DNA from: Fistularia commersonii | Taxonomy: Eukaryota; Chordata; Actinopteri; Syngnathiformes; Fistulariidae | Direction of reading: 5' to 3' | Assembly (NCBI GenBank): GCA_037954325.1 | Contig: JBBMNZ010000016.1 | Location: 3,448,001-3,512,000 of the forward strand | Length of the DNA stretch: 64,000 nucleotides | Part shown: positions 13,051-25,860 of the stretch, one piece after another | Layout of the letters: each line of letters begins with the position of its first letter | How positions within the stretch are numbered: the stretch's first letter is position 1 | The notes under the pieces: generated by a model | Database searches by the model: none | Told to the model about the DNA's origin: nothing | What the model saw: only the letters and a program-made list of their open reading frames with translations | Translations under genes and position numbers: made by a program

Positions 13051-13781
13051 CCATGTGCGTGAGTGTTTGCTATGGGACTGAATGAAGAGGAAAGAAACGT
13101 AACGAATGCAATACAGTAGTTTGTTAAAATGCACTTAATGTTTGACATTTGTAGCATGATTCATCTCTTCCATTCTGTGGCTTTGGCATTGTCAGGTCAA
13201 ACATTGATGAAGCCAGTCAAGGGAATGATAAAAACACATTAACGGCAATGGAATTTCATGAAATTCTGATCACACCAAGCCAAGGTTTTCCTGAGAAGAA
13301 TTGCTTTGCATTCTCTGAGTCATACAAAATCTGACCTTGAAATATTAGGCTTTCGACTTGAATTAAGTGAATCTGAAAATACACAATGTCTATGCTGGGA
13401 ATAACATTCTCCAGTTGCCTAGAAACACTGAGCTGTTTGGCCTCTCTCTTTCTCTGAAGCGAGCAGTAGGTGTGAATACGTCACCAAAAAGCCTTAAATG
13501 TATATGAAAAGATAGATAGATACAACCTCTTGATGACTGATGGAACAAAATTTCAATCTTTTGCAATTGGAATTAGGGCGCTTGAGTCGAATATCAGTCT
13601 TTCCATTGAATTGGGGTGTGTGAAACAGTTTGGACACATTAATGAGGTTATGGAACAAAATGGATCTTGAATCCTCTTTTATCATATCAAGGGCTCTCAT
13701 ACACATATCCAGATTTTAGTGAAAGCACCTTGGTGTGGTATTCAGGGGACAAAAACAGATGAAGTATATGCATATACTTAT

Positions 13782-14037
13782 AGGGGGCGGCGTAGCACAC
13801 GGGGTTAGAGAGGTTGTCCTTGGAATCGAACATTCAGTTTGATTTCCCGTTCCTTCTAGCCGACAAAGTGTTCTTGAGCAAGACACTGAACCCATAACTG
13901 CTCCCCTGGCGCTGTTCCTAAGCTGCCTTCTGCTCATCGTGCATCCATGATGGGTTAAATGCAGTGGTCAAATTTCACTGATGTTGGTCTCTGTTCGTAA
14001 CTGTACGTGCCAATAAAGGTATTTCTTCTTCTTCTTC
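13782..14037 (+). mobile_element. tRNA-derived teleost SINE
   Basis: The head GGGGGCGGCGTAGCACA with GGTTAGAG and a degenerate box B (AGTTTGATTTCCC) resembles tRNA-derived promoter boxes. The body GAGCAAGACACTGAACCC followed by ACTGCTCCCC is the central block common to many teleost SINEs. The 3' end has a LINE-like CCAATAAAGGTATT followed by a (TTC)n tail. No clear target duplication was found. A real tRNA gene is excluded because no cloverleaf is intact. Confidence 0.8.
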
Positions 14038-15589
14038 AAAAGTAAAAAACAGATATTACACTGTAAGGTCAAGTTACAAGAGCAACATATAACTGGCAAG
14101 TATGAAGGAAAACCGGACTGAGAAGGATGGAGATGCGGGTGATAAAGTGCTTCGATGACTGCTCTATTTACGTTCACCTCATAATGATGCCATGCATAAA
14201 TAATATTTATCCCAATCAGGTCAGCAGTAACTGCCTTGCACAGTAATTTCCAGATGATAAACCTGCTAATTCTGTTGAAGATGCAGATGGATCTAATGGA
14301 ATGATACAATGGCTGGATACAGGAGACACAGCAGTGATCATCGCAACACAGCAAATTATAAAATCTTGGCTGGCTTACAGTTTGTAAAACTGTGGAAATA
14401 AGATATTTTTAGATTGCTAAATTACACTGACAAACTTTCCTCCTTCTCACTTGTAGAATGTGTTACGGTAACATCTTTTTATAATATAGAGTTTATTTTG
14501 AGAAATTATAATATCATACACACACACCAGCTGTTAAGGTGATTCACTTGAAAATCACTGCTTCTAATATCTATATTGTATTTATAATGTTTGTATGAAA
14601 TCATTCGTGATCGACGATCCACTATGTCTGATAAATCAATTGGTCACATATAGAGACATAGAACCATTCACTCCCTCATTTACCTGTCTGGGCAATTTAA
14701 AGTCTCCAATAAACTTACTGTATGCTTTTAGATGTGAGGGGAGCAATTTTTTTTTTTAATGTAGTTAGCCACATCAAATCGTTATGAGCTCTTTTTTTTA
14801 TCCAGCACAAAAAGGACACATAATTGGATACTACAAAGTGATAATGACACCCAGTTAATGCAATCTACAGTCTAGACAATTGCAAATTGAAAATAATCAC
14901 AGCCACCTGATGTCATGAAAATAAACTTTAGTGTGTCTTTAGAATTCATTATTTTCAGATTAGTCTGCAAAATAGTGAAGTTGATAGGAAATAATGTTTT
15001 GTGCACCTTTAAATCTTCAATTATTTGAACAAAAGTTTCATTGTAAGTTTTTTCCTTGCCCTCTCCAAAAAATGGAATTTCAGGAGATATCCTGTTTCAA
15101 GCAATCTCCAAAGTCTTAACGGCTTCAGAATAATACAAGGAAGCAGATTTAAGCTTAATGCACGGGAAGGAAATGAGCTCCCACCGAACAGCTGTTACTA
15201 GATGACACTGAACAACAATCTGAACAATCTACACTTTTGAAATACACATACACTAAGTCAAATTATGCAAGTGGAACCTGACAGTATCAAAATATGAAGT
15301 CTTGTGGATAAAAATTGAAGTTCTTGTCCTCATTAAAATGTCTTAAACTGGTCTTATGTATTGAAGCTTTGGTGTGACATAATCAGTTAGGCTGAAAAAA
15401 ATTAAAATGTTTACTTTCTTGTATATTTTAATTTGACATGAAACATCAATACCGCCACCAAACATATCAATCTCAACATCTGATAGCTTTCGAATGAGTC
15501 ACCATGATTTAATTAATTCCAGTATATACTAAAGTTTAAAGTCCTGCTACCGCTTGCAGTAATAAGCAGGCGGGACATGAAAACCTGAC
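14038..15589. other. Intergenic, nothing recognised
   Basis: A+T-rich sequence with no gene, RNA or mobile-element signature that I can see. Confidence 0.6.
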
Positions 15590-16500
15590 ATACGCGTCCA
15601 AAATGAATTAAGCTGTGGTAGCTTTCCTGAAAACCGAAGCCCATGCCCACCAGCCGAGTGCTAACAGTGTAGTCATCAATGATACCTTTGTACAAGTGTC
15701 TCCTTTGTCCATACCCTCCACATACATCACCGTCTTCAGTGTACCATCGTTCATTCCAAACGAACTGTTGGACTACAAACTTGGGAGGTTTGCAAATTTC
15801 ACCAGTGGCTTCAAAACTGTGAGCCTGGGGTGCAGGGGGCCAAAGCTGAAGCATGCTGAGTCCTTGATGAGGCAGGTGTTAATGTTTTTGGACTCACAGA
15901 CTCTGGAGGTCTCCTTCAGGGTGGAGCTCAGAGATACCTCCTACCAGAATTGAAAGGCAATCTGATGGGGGAACAATGGCAAAGGCTGCCCCCACTGCGC
16001 CTCCTGGTACCATATATCCAGTGGACCTGAGTCTTTTGTCCATCAATGAGGACTCAGTACAGAGCCCTGAGCGTGCACCCAATCCCCTGGCTCCACCTTG
16101 GAGTGGGACATTGCTCAAAACAAGATTGTGTCTTCTTTTGAAGAGCAGGTGAGCTCCCCAGTGTTTCTCAATGCACGAATGACAAAGCTACTCTAGATAA
16201 ACGTGAGTCAGAAAGCCATTTAAGTGAGGGTTATGACATTAATTGTGGCTCCAAGTCAGGCACTGCTTCACTTTACGGAAGCAATAAGGAAGTGAATGAC
16301 CTTTAAAGCCTATTAGACTTTAATGACTTTTTAGATGACACCTTCCCAAGGAAAATTAAAGTTACGAGTTACTTTGGCAACTCTGAGTAATCCATCAGAA
16401 GGAAAAGGAAGTAATATGATCATGTATCACTCCCACTTTTTCATCCCCCTGCTGTCTATCATATCTAGGTTTTTCTCTGGTGTTTCTCTTTCTCTCCTCC
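15590..16500 (+). mobile_element. Tx1-like LINE, decayed ORF1 part
   Basis: The open stretch 15615-15953 encodes SFIPNELLDYKLGRFANF, TSGFKTVSLGCRGPKLKHAE and RQVLMFLDSQTLEVSFRV. This resembles the Tx1/L1-type ORF1 text found in many fish genomes (SFIPNEEL..L.RFG..ASGFKTV.LG). Further on, at about 16275-16370, NKEVNDL and FNDFLDDTF match the downstream part of the same protein. Several stops and frameshifts interrupt it. Family recognition is from memory and no search was run. Confidence 0.65.
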
Positions 16501-16559
16501 ATGCTGTTCCTAGGAATGGCTTCTTTAAAAGTCAATGAAGTTAGAAGAAGCAGAAACAA

Positions 16560-17713
16560 GCAAACACTAATCTTTGTTCTCTGTTGTCACAAAAAGCTGT
16601 TCTCTTTTGTTCTCTTTTTACAAGAGCACGTTATACTCACAGTCAAGCAGGATGAGCTGGGATGGACCACATCACCTCAGCCACAGAGCCACCATGAGTG
16701 CAGGTGTAGTCATTCTCGTCAAAGCTTCAGCCAATGAAGTCTTTCTGTCTTCTGCTGAGACAGGCTGTCTACTGATTGTGAGAGTATTGATAGCAGATTC
16801 TGTCTTTGCCTAGTCAATCTACATGCACTAACCAGCGGCGCAGAAGGATCAAACAAGTTCCATACTCTGAAGAATGAACTTTCTCCATACCGGTATGAAA
16901 TTATCATTGTGGGTGGAGATTTTAAATCGTACTCTTGATAATCCTGTTGACAGAATAGGTTGGTAGCCCAATCCAGTGTCCTCTCAGACCCTCCTAGCTG
17001 CCATATCCCTTTATGACCTGCTGGATAATGTAGGATAAAAGTCCCAAAAGCAAACTGTAAACCCTGTAAACCTGCAACAGTCAGGTGTCAGAAGCCAGAC
17101 TCAACAGGTTCTACAGCTCAAAGATCCTCCTACCCAGATTACTTAAATGTAACATAACTCAAATTGGCTTTTCTGATCATCAGTTAGTTGCACTTGAGCT
17201 AGTCATGATTCCTGGCCAGTGAGTCAAGATATTGAAGCACAACAATAAACTATTACGAGACAGAGATTTCTGCCCAAAGTTTATTGTTTTCTGACAGGAA
17301 TGGGAAAAAAACTGAACCTTTTTCACTCTTTGACTTTGTGGGGGTCGGCAAGGTGCGGATCCTGGTGTTCTATTAACACTATGCACCCAATTCCACAGCC
17401 AAAACAAAAAAGTTTATTGAAAACATTCAAACAGAAATTGATAATATTTAGGAAGGGCTGGGTGACGTCAACACTGAGGCCCTGTTGAAAGAGAGGAGAC
17501 TTGAACTTGGTATACTCCTCCAGGAGATGGTAAAGAGAGCTCTTATCAGGCCCTGTTTTCTCCAACTTAAGAAAATGGATGCCCCGAGCTCCTTTTTTTC
17601 AACCTAAAAAAGTTTCACCACTCAGGGAAAACAAATGCTTTGTTTGAAGCTACAGAGCCACCATTGATTGAGTTGAAATGAAGGCTCATGCGCTAAGTTT
17701 CTATGTGGACTTA
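16560..17713 (+). mobile_element. Tx1-like LINE, decayed ORF2 (endonuclease and linker)
   Basis: AGVVILVKASANEVFLSSAE at about 16700 and EIIIVGGDFKS at about 16900 correspond to the AP-endonuclease domain (GGVVVLF and AGDFN-type motifs). The stretch 17490-17710 with ELGILLQEM, KRALIRPCFLQLKKMDAPSS and MKAHALSFYVDLH matches the linker before the reverse transcriptase. The reading continues at 18968 after a nested insertion. Confidence 0.65.
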
Positions 17714-18041
17714 CACTACATGGCCAAAAGTATTTGCTCACCTGACTTGACTCACATATGAACTTATGTGACATAAATTCCCAAATCCATAGGGTTCAAT
17801 ATGACGTTGCGCCACCCTTTGCAACTATAACAGCTTCAACTCTTCTGGGAAGGCTGTCCATAAGGTTCAAGAGTGTGTTTATGGGAATTTTGGACCATTC
17901 TTCCAGAAGCGCATTTGTGAGGTCACACACTGATGTTGGACGAGAAGGCTTTCGGTCAGGGCTCTAATTAATCCCAAAGGTGTTCTATCGGGTTGAGTTC
18001 AGGACTCTGTGCAGGCCAGTCAAGTTCATCCACATCAGACT
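17714..18041 (-). mobile_element. Tc1/mariner-like fragment (family A), C-terminal transposase end
   Basis: It begins directly after a TA with the inverted-repeat end CACTACATGGCCAAAAGTAT. On the minus strand it encodes a decayed DWPAQSPELNPIEHLW, the last-Asp region of Tc1 transposases, followed by DLTNALLEEWSKIPINTLL and LPRRVEAVI. The other end is missing, cut by unrelated sequence at about 18042. It lies inside the Tx1-like LINE. Confidence 0.75.
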
Positions 18042-18120
18042 CGTTCGGGCGACTAAAGGACAGCTTCATCCAACAGGCTGTCAGGAAGCTCAACTCCCTA
18101 CCTGCTCTGCCCCTTCTACC
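18042..18120. mobile_element. Short retroelement-like filler
   Basis: CAACAGGCTGTCAGGAAGCT with CTCAACTCCCTACCTGCTC resembles a LINE 3' coding scrap ((Q/R)AVRKLNSLP). It separates the two Tc1-like fragments. The identification is weak. Confidence 0.35.
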
Positions 18121-18965
18121 CCTTTTGAACTTTACGCTGATAACAATCTGGATGGCCCTTTTCCTCTAATGGACTATAATGGACATGATGTCCATTATTT
18201 GCAAAAACAATTTGAAATGTAAACTCATCAGACCACAGCACACTTTTCCACTTCGCATCAGTCCATTTGAGAAGCGCTTAGGCCCAGAGAAGCCGGTTAT
18301 GTTTCTGGGTGTTGTTGCAGCAACAAACTGTATGAACTGATAATTGTTTTCTCAAATGTTCCTGACCCCACATGACAATATCTTTTACACAAAGATGCCG
18401 GTTTTTAATACAGAATTGTCTGAGGTCATGGGCATTCAATATTGGTTTTTGGCATTGCCGCTTGCTCACAGAGATTTCTGCAGATTCTCTGAATCTTTTT
18501 ACTATATTATAGACTGTAGATGATGAAATTTGAAATTCCTTGCATTTGCATATTGAGAAACGTTCTTAAACTATTGGACTATTTGCTCACTCAGTTATTC
18601 ACAAAGTGGCAAACCTCGCCTGATCTTTGCTTGTGAATAATGGAGCCTTTTGGGGATACTCCTTTCATAAACAATTACGTCACTCACCTGTTTCTGATTC
18701 ACTTGTGGAACTTTCCAACCAGGTGTCTTTTGAGCATTCCTCAACTGCCCCAGTCTTTTGTTTCCTCTGTCCCAGCTTTTTGGAAATTGTTGCAGGCGTC
18801 AAATTCAAAATGAGTGAATATTTGCCAAAATACATGAACTTTTATCAGTTTGAACATTTGGTATATTGTCTTTGGAGGGTAGGTTGAAAGTGATTTACAA
18901 ATCATTGTATTCTGTTTTTATTTATGTTTTACACAGTCTCCCAACTTCATTGTAATTTGGGTTTG
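18121..18965 (-). mobile_element. Tc1-like fragment (family B), 5' half
   Basis: Read on the minus strand it starts at an end CAAACCCAAATTACAATGAA next to TA. It continues through a long terminal region with AATACAATGATTTGTAAATC and GAATGCTCAAAAGACACCTG, then the helix-turn-helix and early catalytic part of a Tc1 transposase (NARDLRQFCIKN, HLCVKDIVMWGQEHLRKQLS). It stops at the DCYQR-type position, so the C-terminal half is missing. The complementary half of the same family occurs at 54735-55483. Confidence 0.75.
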
Positions 18966-18967
18966 TA

Positions 18968-19500
18968 CAGGGGAATCTCCCTCAACTCAGCCTGGAGGAA
19001 AGAAATAATCTGGACAAGGAAGTTACCACTGAAGAACTCACCAGCCATGAACCAATGTCCAAATGGATTTAGGCCGAACACCAGGACTTGATGGGCTCCC
19101 TGTGGACTTTTTTAAAAACTCTTGGAGCACCATCAGCCATGACCTTCGCTTAACAGGGTGCAGTCAGACTGGCTCCCTACCAAGCTTGTGCCAAAGGGCA
19201 GTTCTTGCCTTGCTTGCAAAGACAGGAGACTTCGCCTTACTGAAAACTGGAGGCCTGTGGCCCTACTTTGTGTGGACTACAAAATCCTGTCCAGGGCACT
19301 TTCCAACAGGCCGAGAGGCTTTCTCTGTAACATCATAAACGCAGATCCCGTCTACGACACATCCTATTGTGTCTTAGACAAGAATATAATGGATGACATA
19401 TCTATCTTTGAGGGTGATGTATGCAACAGTAACAATGTGAAAGCAGGCGTGGACCAGGAGTCCCTCGTGTCTTAGCCTCAGCAAGGCTGGTCTTACAAAG
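18968..19500 (+). mobile_element. Tx1-like LINE, start of reverse transcriptase (resumes)
   Basis: The LINE reading resumes with QGNLPQLSLEERNNLDKEVT, then RTPGLDGLPVDFFKN (RT domain 0/1), then NWRPVALLCVDYKILSRALS and NIMDDISIFEGDVC. These match the RT N-terminal region of Tx1-like LINEs. Frameshifts are present and the later RT motifs (FADD) are absent, so the element is truncated. Confidence 0.7.
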
Positions 19501-22500
19501 CTGAGCCATCTTTTGCAGCTAACCCATTCTATCTTGAATGCAGTAAGGGTATCTGGATGCATTGCCTCTCTCAGGTTGGCTGTGCCAGAGTTATCAAGAA
19601 AATCTGCAATGCCCTCCTACCCTACCTGAAATGCTTTGTGATGGATCTCTCCCGCCTCCAGTCATGGAATGAGAATGTCGACTACAGGTTCCCCTTGCTG
19701 ACCATCCTGCCACGGATCGAAGAGTTGGAGGAAAACGATGGCCTTCTACGATTGGCAAGGTGAGAGGCGCTGGCACACACCAACAAACAAGGTCGGGTCA
19801 GGACGGGCAGTCTGATGAGAAGCACTGGTGTACACCAACAGGATAAAGGAGCCAATGGGGAGGGATGGCACTGGAGACAGAAAATGAGCCAACACTGAAA
19901 GATTACACAGGAGACAGAGCGAAATTAGCGAATGACCAAGCAACCAGTCAAGCTCCTGCTTTTAAGCCGTCACTGATTGCCGTTAACCGGGGCCGGCCGG
20001 CACTCTTTAAGCACACCAATCTTGCCCGACCCTGAAAACCTCATTTGTTTACTGAATGCCCCAGGTTGCTGTCACTGTTTCGTTTCTGGAAGGGTTCGTT
20101 TATTGGTTTGCGGCTTACCTTTACTTTCCATTTGTTTATTTTCGGTCTGAAGCATTCGAAACATAGTAAGAGGGTATCAGTTAAACTTTTTGTGTAACCA
20201 AATTAGCCATACTGCTGACCAGGAAAATAAGACGTGTGACCAAGGGAATGTGAGTCGAGTGACAGTTTTAAAAGCACTGATTAAGAATCACTTAAAAGTG
20301 GAATCTGATTTATTGTCATTAACTGACAGCCTAACTCGGCAAAATGTGCAGCTGATGGTGCTTGGGGAAATCATGGATAGAAAAATCTTGCGCCACATTG
20401 TGCCAGAGGGATATGTCACTTTTAATTACAAAGCAAAGGAATCTGCTGCTTGGAGTGGTATTCGAGTCGTCTACAAATGCCAGCCAAAGTTGGAAATGCA
20501 AAGAGGGCTGCATATAAATGACCATCACTCTCAGATGTGATTCTCCATAATCATTGATGCAGATGTACATCCAACTTCACTAAATTAATTAGAGTATGAG
20601 AGAAGCAGGGTTTGTTTGAAATATCTTAGGATATCAATATATTGAGCACTGCCAAATTACAATTTGACCCAAAGCCTTTTTGTAAACCAAGGTCAGGGAT
20701 GCAATCTCAAGAGGGTGAATCCCATTGACTTTTATCATTCCCTTTTCTATTTTTTCTACACTGTAAATGGTAATATAATATGTGATTGAAAATGAAACCT
20801 AAAGAATTAAAGGTTATAATTACACTATTTGAATATTCATTTCTCATTCATAACTCTACTTTGTTATTTTGAAAAAAAAAAAAAAAAAAATCAAAAATAT
20901 TTACTGGCTGACATACCGTTCCATAAATATGAAAAAATAATAATTGAAAAAAGATGAGAAAGACAGATAAGCAATCACATACTTTATGACACATGTATTG
21001 AAATGAAAGTTAAAAGCAGTGGTTGAAGAAGTGAAATTAGATGATAATTTTATTAGCGTTTTCTGATAGCGTTTCCCCTTGTTGATCAACAAGAATCAAA
21101 ATTTATATCCAAATTAATAGTAGTATGCTCTCTGGCAACTATTGATTTCATGGACCTAAGGAAGAGTTATTGCACACAAGTCATTCAAATTTTTTTAGCA
21201 ATTGCAAATCTGATTATCCAATGGAACAGTGTGACTGGGACTGACTGTGTGATACACACACAAGGCATACTGTGTGTATGAAGAAGCATCACATCCTTTG
21301 CTGAAATGTAGTTATTGCCATCATAAAAGCAGATGTATGTGTTTTTTTCCTGTAAAGGAGAGCATCATAAATGTTGTGACCCTCCATATGTCTAAGAAAG
21401 GCCGCTTGATTACTTCATCTTTTTAGTAATTCTTCTTGTCATCCTTAATCTCATATTTTATCGTCTCTTTATATATCATTAGGGTTAATCAAACATAAAA
21501 TTGCACAATCTCAGGTCCTATAGATGATTTTCCCATTTTGAATGTCATTATAATGAGTGGAAAATCAATTCCAGTCGTAAGAGGCAGTCTGCAAGAGGTC
21601 ATTTAGATCATAAATCAGAACTATACCATCATCCTTGGAATATTCTCCCTCCTTTGGAGGAATGTAAAAATATATTTTAGTATGACTGCAAAAGTAGCAA
21701 TAAGGCTCAGAAATGAAATCATGTTTTTGAAAAAATAAAAATATTAAAAAAAAAAAAGAATAGAAAAATAAATCCTGTAATTATTTTAATCAAACAAGAA
21801 ATTAATGAACATGTTTGTTGTAATAGTTTGAAAGTGTTATTAAAATATTTACTGTTGGTCTTTGTTTAAACTAATGTCAAAAATCGATAAAGCGGTAAAT
21901 TTCTGAAGCAAAAAATCTGAACCACTGAGTGACTACTAAATGGCAAAAGAGAATGTATTACTCTGTGTTTAGTTTTTCTGACTCTTTTTCTCAAAGACAG
22001 TGCCTCAAGTCTCTTTAACCATTTAATTTCCAGTATGAACCAAGTAATTGAATGATATTTTGGCTTTTGTTCAAGATATTTGATTAAGTCAAAACAATCA
22101 AACAATATATGACTGTATTACCAGTATTACACATAGGAATAGATGCTTCAGATAGCATCTTCAAACTCCCACTCTGACAATTATTCAACTCTATGGAAAC
22201 CAGCCACTATTATTTGGAAGTAATATTACTGATTAAGCAATCAAAATTAAAATTTAACAGATTTAACAAGACATTTCTAGGCATAAGTATCAGGGGATGT
22301 CTCATTTATAAGGAAAGGGGCATTTATTGCATCAATTTTACACTTCTCTTGGTGTCTCACCTCCCTTCCACAATGTCATTTTGTGGTATGTGAGGTATGT
22401 GAATAAAGGAAATGAGATTTTGTTTGTGACAGAGGAATGACAAAATATTTTCTCTCAATAATTGTTGTCAATATTCTTCTATTTAAAGTGGAAATTCTAA

Positions 22501-23696
22501 ACAAAGGTATACTATGTATAAGGGCAAAGTGTCACATGAGGGTGACTCCTGACCCTTGTTATATTTAGTGATGCATATCACTGAGTGCAACCAAAGTCTT
22601 ATGCTCTGAAACACAAACAAACAGGAGATTCAAAGCATTTAAACACACACACACACACATAAACACACACACAAAGGAGGTCTCAGTGAGATATTGTTTC
22701 CATATTAAGGAATTAATCATACAATGTTCTGCTGTTATTGTAATCTCTCCTGGATGGGATTATATGTCTGATAAGTGAAGGCAGCCATGCTGTCATTCTA
22801 CCTGCATGCAATTACAGGCAACCATTGTTCAACAACATCAAGATTTTATTGTGCACAGAATTGATAGATGCAAGTTAAAAGGAAAAGTCAATAATCCAAT
22901 TTGGCTGTTGCCCCATAGAGTGAGAATCCTCCGTCTTCATGACTGGAGGTTTGTGTTAAAGTGAAAGTAAGGTCAAAAAATGAAAACAAGAAAGAAAAAT
23001 ATCTAAAAGTTATCAAAAACAAACAAACAAAAAAACATTCAAAACTAGATACATACATGAGGAGAAATGAGGAGCATGACTGGTCCACGTCATCTATGTA
23101 TTCTTAGTTGCTGCGAAAACAAATCATTGGCCTCAATAAAAGACAACCCTTCCTTTCAGTTTTTGGTAAACACTGACATCTATATTCACCAATGATAAAT
23201 AGTGCACATATGACTTTAGGTAATTACTAATGTAGTTTTTGTAATAATATATGAATGATATCTTTTATACTTTAAAATGATCAACTATGTAAGATATTTT
23301 GATTCGGCGATAAAAGCAATTGATATTGCATGTTGATATTTAGTTTGTTAAAGACTTTTCTTTAACCTCCGGATGTCTAAGGCTGTCCATTTGATTTAGA
23401 TATTGACTGTTTAAATGCTGATGTTGCATCTTTACCTAGCCAAAATCCAACTATCCCAACTTCCAAATGTAAACATTCACACAAATTGTTATTTTAACTT
23501 AGGATATTTTATTGGCAGTGAGCGCAACTTTTGAATTTAATTTAGGCCAAATTTCATTACAGAATTAATTTATCATTGTTTTGACATAAGATAAGGTGCT
23601 TGTTTTTGTATATTCAACAGCACTGTGTGACATGGCACCATGATTGCTGCTCAAATGTATTTGAAGTTTAGAATAAAACATAAAAACAGTGAATTC

Positions 23697-23697
<1 letters not shown>
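19501..23697. other. Intergenic, mostly unrecognised
   Basis: The first part (to about 20040) is G+C-richer, with small open stretches that may be retroelement scraps. An open stretch at 20190-20540 (116 codons) has no ATG at its start and no recognised family. (AC)n lies at 22643-22673. The rest is A+T-rich with no gene seen. Confidence 0.5.
22643..22673. repeat. (AC)n microsatellite
   Basis: Two CA blocks separated by AT. Confidence 0.85.

Positions 23698-23770
<73 letters not shown>
23698..23770. repeat. (ATT)24 microsatellite
   Basis: 73 bases of uninterrupted ATT units. Confidence 0.97.
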
Positions 23771-23771
<1 letters not shown>

Positions 23772-23856
23772 AGAACGTACTTAGCACCATCCAAAATATT
23801 GAGTCTGTGAGGCTCTAAAATCTGAAGTCTTAAGTCATCAGATGAGAGAGATGCGA

Positions 23857-23982
23857 ATGAGATGAGAACAACTTTATTTATCCCGAAGGAAATTGTTGTG
23901 CCAGAGTTTCAAGCAAAAGCATAACAATAGTAGATAATAGAAGCAAGGAGGGAGAATAAGAAATACAATAAAATATAAATTG
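23857..23982 (-). mobile_element. LINE 3' tail (Rex/L2-like), minus strand
   Basis: The reverse complement matches 30731-30864 closely over about 125 bp, including ACTCTGGCACAACAATTTCC and GGGATAAATAAAGTTGTTCT. It is therefore a second copy of the 3' end of the LINE at 29.8-30.9 kb. Nothing coding is attached. Confidence 0.8.
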
Positions 23983-24284
23983 TCAAGGTTAAGGCTATCA
24001 AGTGTTTTAAGGTCTTAAGTACAAAGATTTGATGAAACAAAGATACAAAGATGTACAAAGTACAACGATGTTTGTGAAAACCCATTTGATGATCAAATAA
24101 TCATCTAAATTTTGGGGCCAACTCAAGATGTGCCAAAATCCAAGGCAAAACACATCTAGAAGCCCAACTGAGATTGTAAAGAAGCTAACAAGCCCTACAA
24201 CAAGTAACAGGAAAGCTACCAGCAAGCTAATAACCCATCAAACAATATACCATTGCCAACTACCTACAACCTACAACTACTTAC

Positions 24285-25860
24285 CCTAGGTTCTGTGGAG
24301 ATGGTAGCACATCATAAGTATCCCCTATGATAAACCTAATTGTATGAGCCTCAATACTCCAGAACACTCTCCACTTGATCCTTTTACTGGGAGTCATATC
24401 CAATCTAACTTTAGCACGCTTGAACTCTGTCAGGCTAGAAACTGGCAACACCAATATGCCTTTCCCATGCGAGGCTGAGCTGCTTAAACAGCGTGGGACT
24501 CCTAATAGATAAGTTAATTATCTTTTCTCGCTTTTTTACCTTTGACAGGGGAACTTCATACACTGTCAACGGCCTCATCGACCAAGGCATCAACCCAAAC
24601 TGCAAACATATTTGCATCAAAACATCAATGCAGACTCTTCACTAGTTTCTCTTGCACTGCAGGCACAACCTTAACATTTATAATAATCTACTGCCTACTA
24701 CCTTCCCTTTACTGATCGAAATACTCCTAGACTTACTCGGCTTAATTGTCATCCTTGCTCACTGCAGGTCAGAACTTAACCTGCAAAGCAACCTGCAAGT
24801 ACATGGTTCGGTTGAATTCATAATCGTCATGCCATCCATATGGGCCCTAACTGGAGGTAGGCTCAGCCATTTTGAAGTCCTAATAATTACCACCATTGCC
24901 ATATGTCTCCAAAACGAATGGCGAAAACATTGCCATAATGCCTGTCTCAGGCTGCTGCCATGCTGTAGTCTACTCTGCTATGGTAAAGTAGTGTTGAATA
25001 TCTGTACCTGGCACCCCCCAAAAAAATCAAGAGACCCAAAAGGAATAGCCAGGTCAAAGAACATGATGTGCAAGTCTCCCTTATCATGTCTAGCCGACTG
25101 GATTTGTTGCCAAATAATTATGTGTGCTCTAAGCACCTGGAGAAGCTGTGAATTCCAGCTTTTTGCATGGAAGAATCAATCAATCTATTCTACTCCATTC
25201 TTCCATTCTTTTCCTTGGTAAAGAACAAATTCACACCAAAATAGACCCAAATAAAATGCTATCCTAGCTCGCTCTTTCCTTTTCCTATTTTTCCTGATAT
25301 TCTCTGCTCTTCTGAGCACTCCCAATTTCTTCATCTGCCTCTTGTCTCATCTTCTAGTTTTCCTTCGCTGCCTCTTAAGCTGTATTTTCCCCCAGATAAG
25401 TATATCTATCTTTTGTTGATGCTTAGATCTGACTACATTACCCTCTGGTTTCTTCCTTTTCTCAACAACACCAAACCTTTCCTTACCATCCTCATAAAGA
25501 AGATATCGCATCTTCACCAACTGTAAGCAGTTCACTATTACCAAATTACTTTGCACTTCCTATTTTCTGATACATCTGGCCACTAAACTCGATGTTTCTG
25601 AGCTCTAAATTTCTCCCTCTTTTGCTGGCTGGCCTCGCTCTCTGCTTTGGTCCTGGGACCCACCCCAACATCAGGGATGCTGAAGTCCAGCGAGCTGTGG
25701 GTGACTTCCTGACTTCACTTGACTGACTTGATTTACTTTGCAAGAAATATGTATTAATGTCGGGGCCCCGTATTCCCTCTACCAGGCACCTGGTCCTTCC
25801 TTGATGGATTCTGCCAGCCATGCAAACAAACCTGCTTCTTCTTCCCATTTACACCTGAAC
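24285..25860 (-). mobile_element. Decayed non-LTR retroelement, minus strand
   Basis: On the minus strand at 24290-24540 the text reads LLGVPRCLSSSA, HGKGILVLPVSSLTE, KRAKVRLDM and FIIGDTYDVLPSPQNL. These match the C-terminal part of a fish LINE polyprotein (KWLGVP.CLS, LPVSSL, RATYD.LP.P.NL). Upstream, 25546-25848 encodes SSEVRKSPTARWTSASLMLG and related basic text of the kind seen in a retroelement first ORF. Most of the RT domain between them is too degraded to read. Long plus-strand ORFs here are antisense by-products. Confidence 0.6.

Larger units (their letters stand above)
9141..13781. other. Intergenic, simple repeats only
   Basis: A+T-rich intergenic DNA upstream of atp10a. It has (GT)n at 12255-12285, (TTTTC)n at 12556-12591 and an imperfect GT-rich stretch at about 12990-13050. 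No exon or mobile-element protein recognised. Confidence 0.7.

Noticed and set aside
13782..14037. Possible tRNA gene
   Set aside because: Box-like motifs are degenerate, no cloverleaf forms, and the body and tail are those of a teleost SINE.
13968..14354. 128-codon minus-strand open frame
   Set aside because: It overlaps the SINE tail, has low-complexity content and shows no recognisable domain.
23698..23770. CRISPR-like regular repeat
   Set aside because: It is a simple ATT microsatellite without spacers. No array-like structure exists in the window.
24652..25221. 189-codon plus-strand open frame
   Set aside because: It begins with TTG, has no family resemblance and runs antisense to a decayed minus-strand LINE. 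Such stretches arise as by-products in this G+C-richer block.
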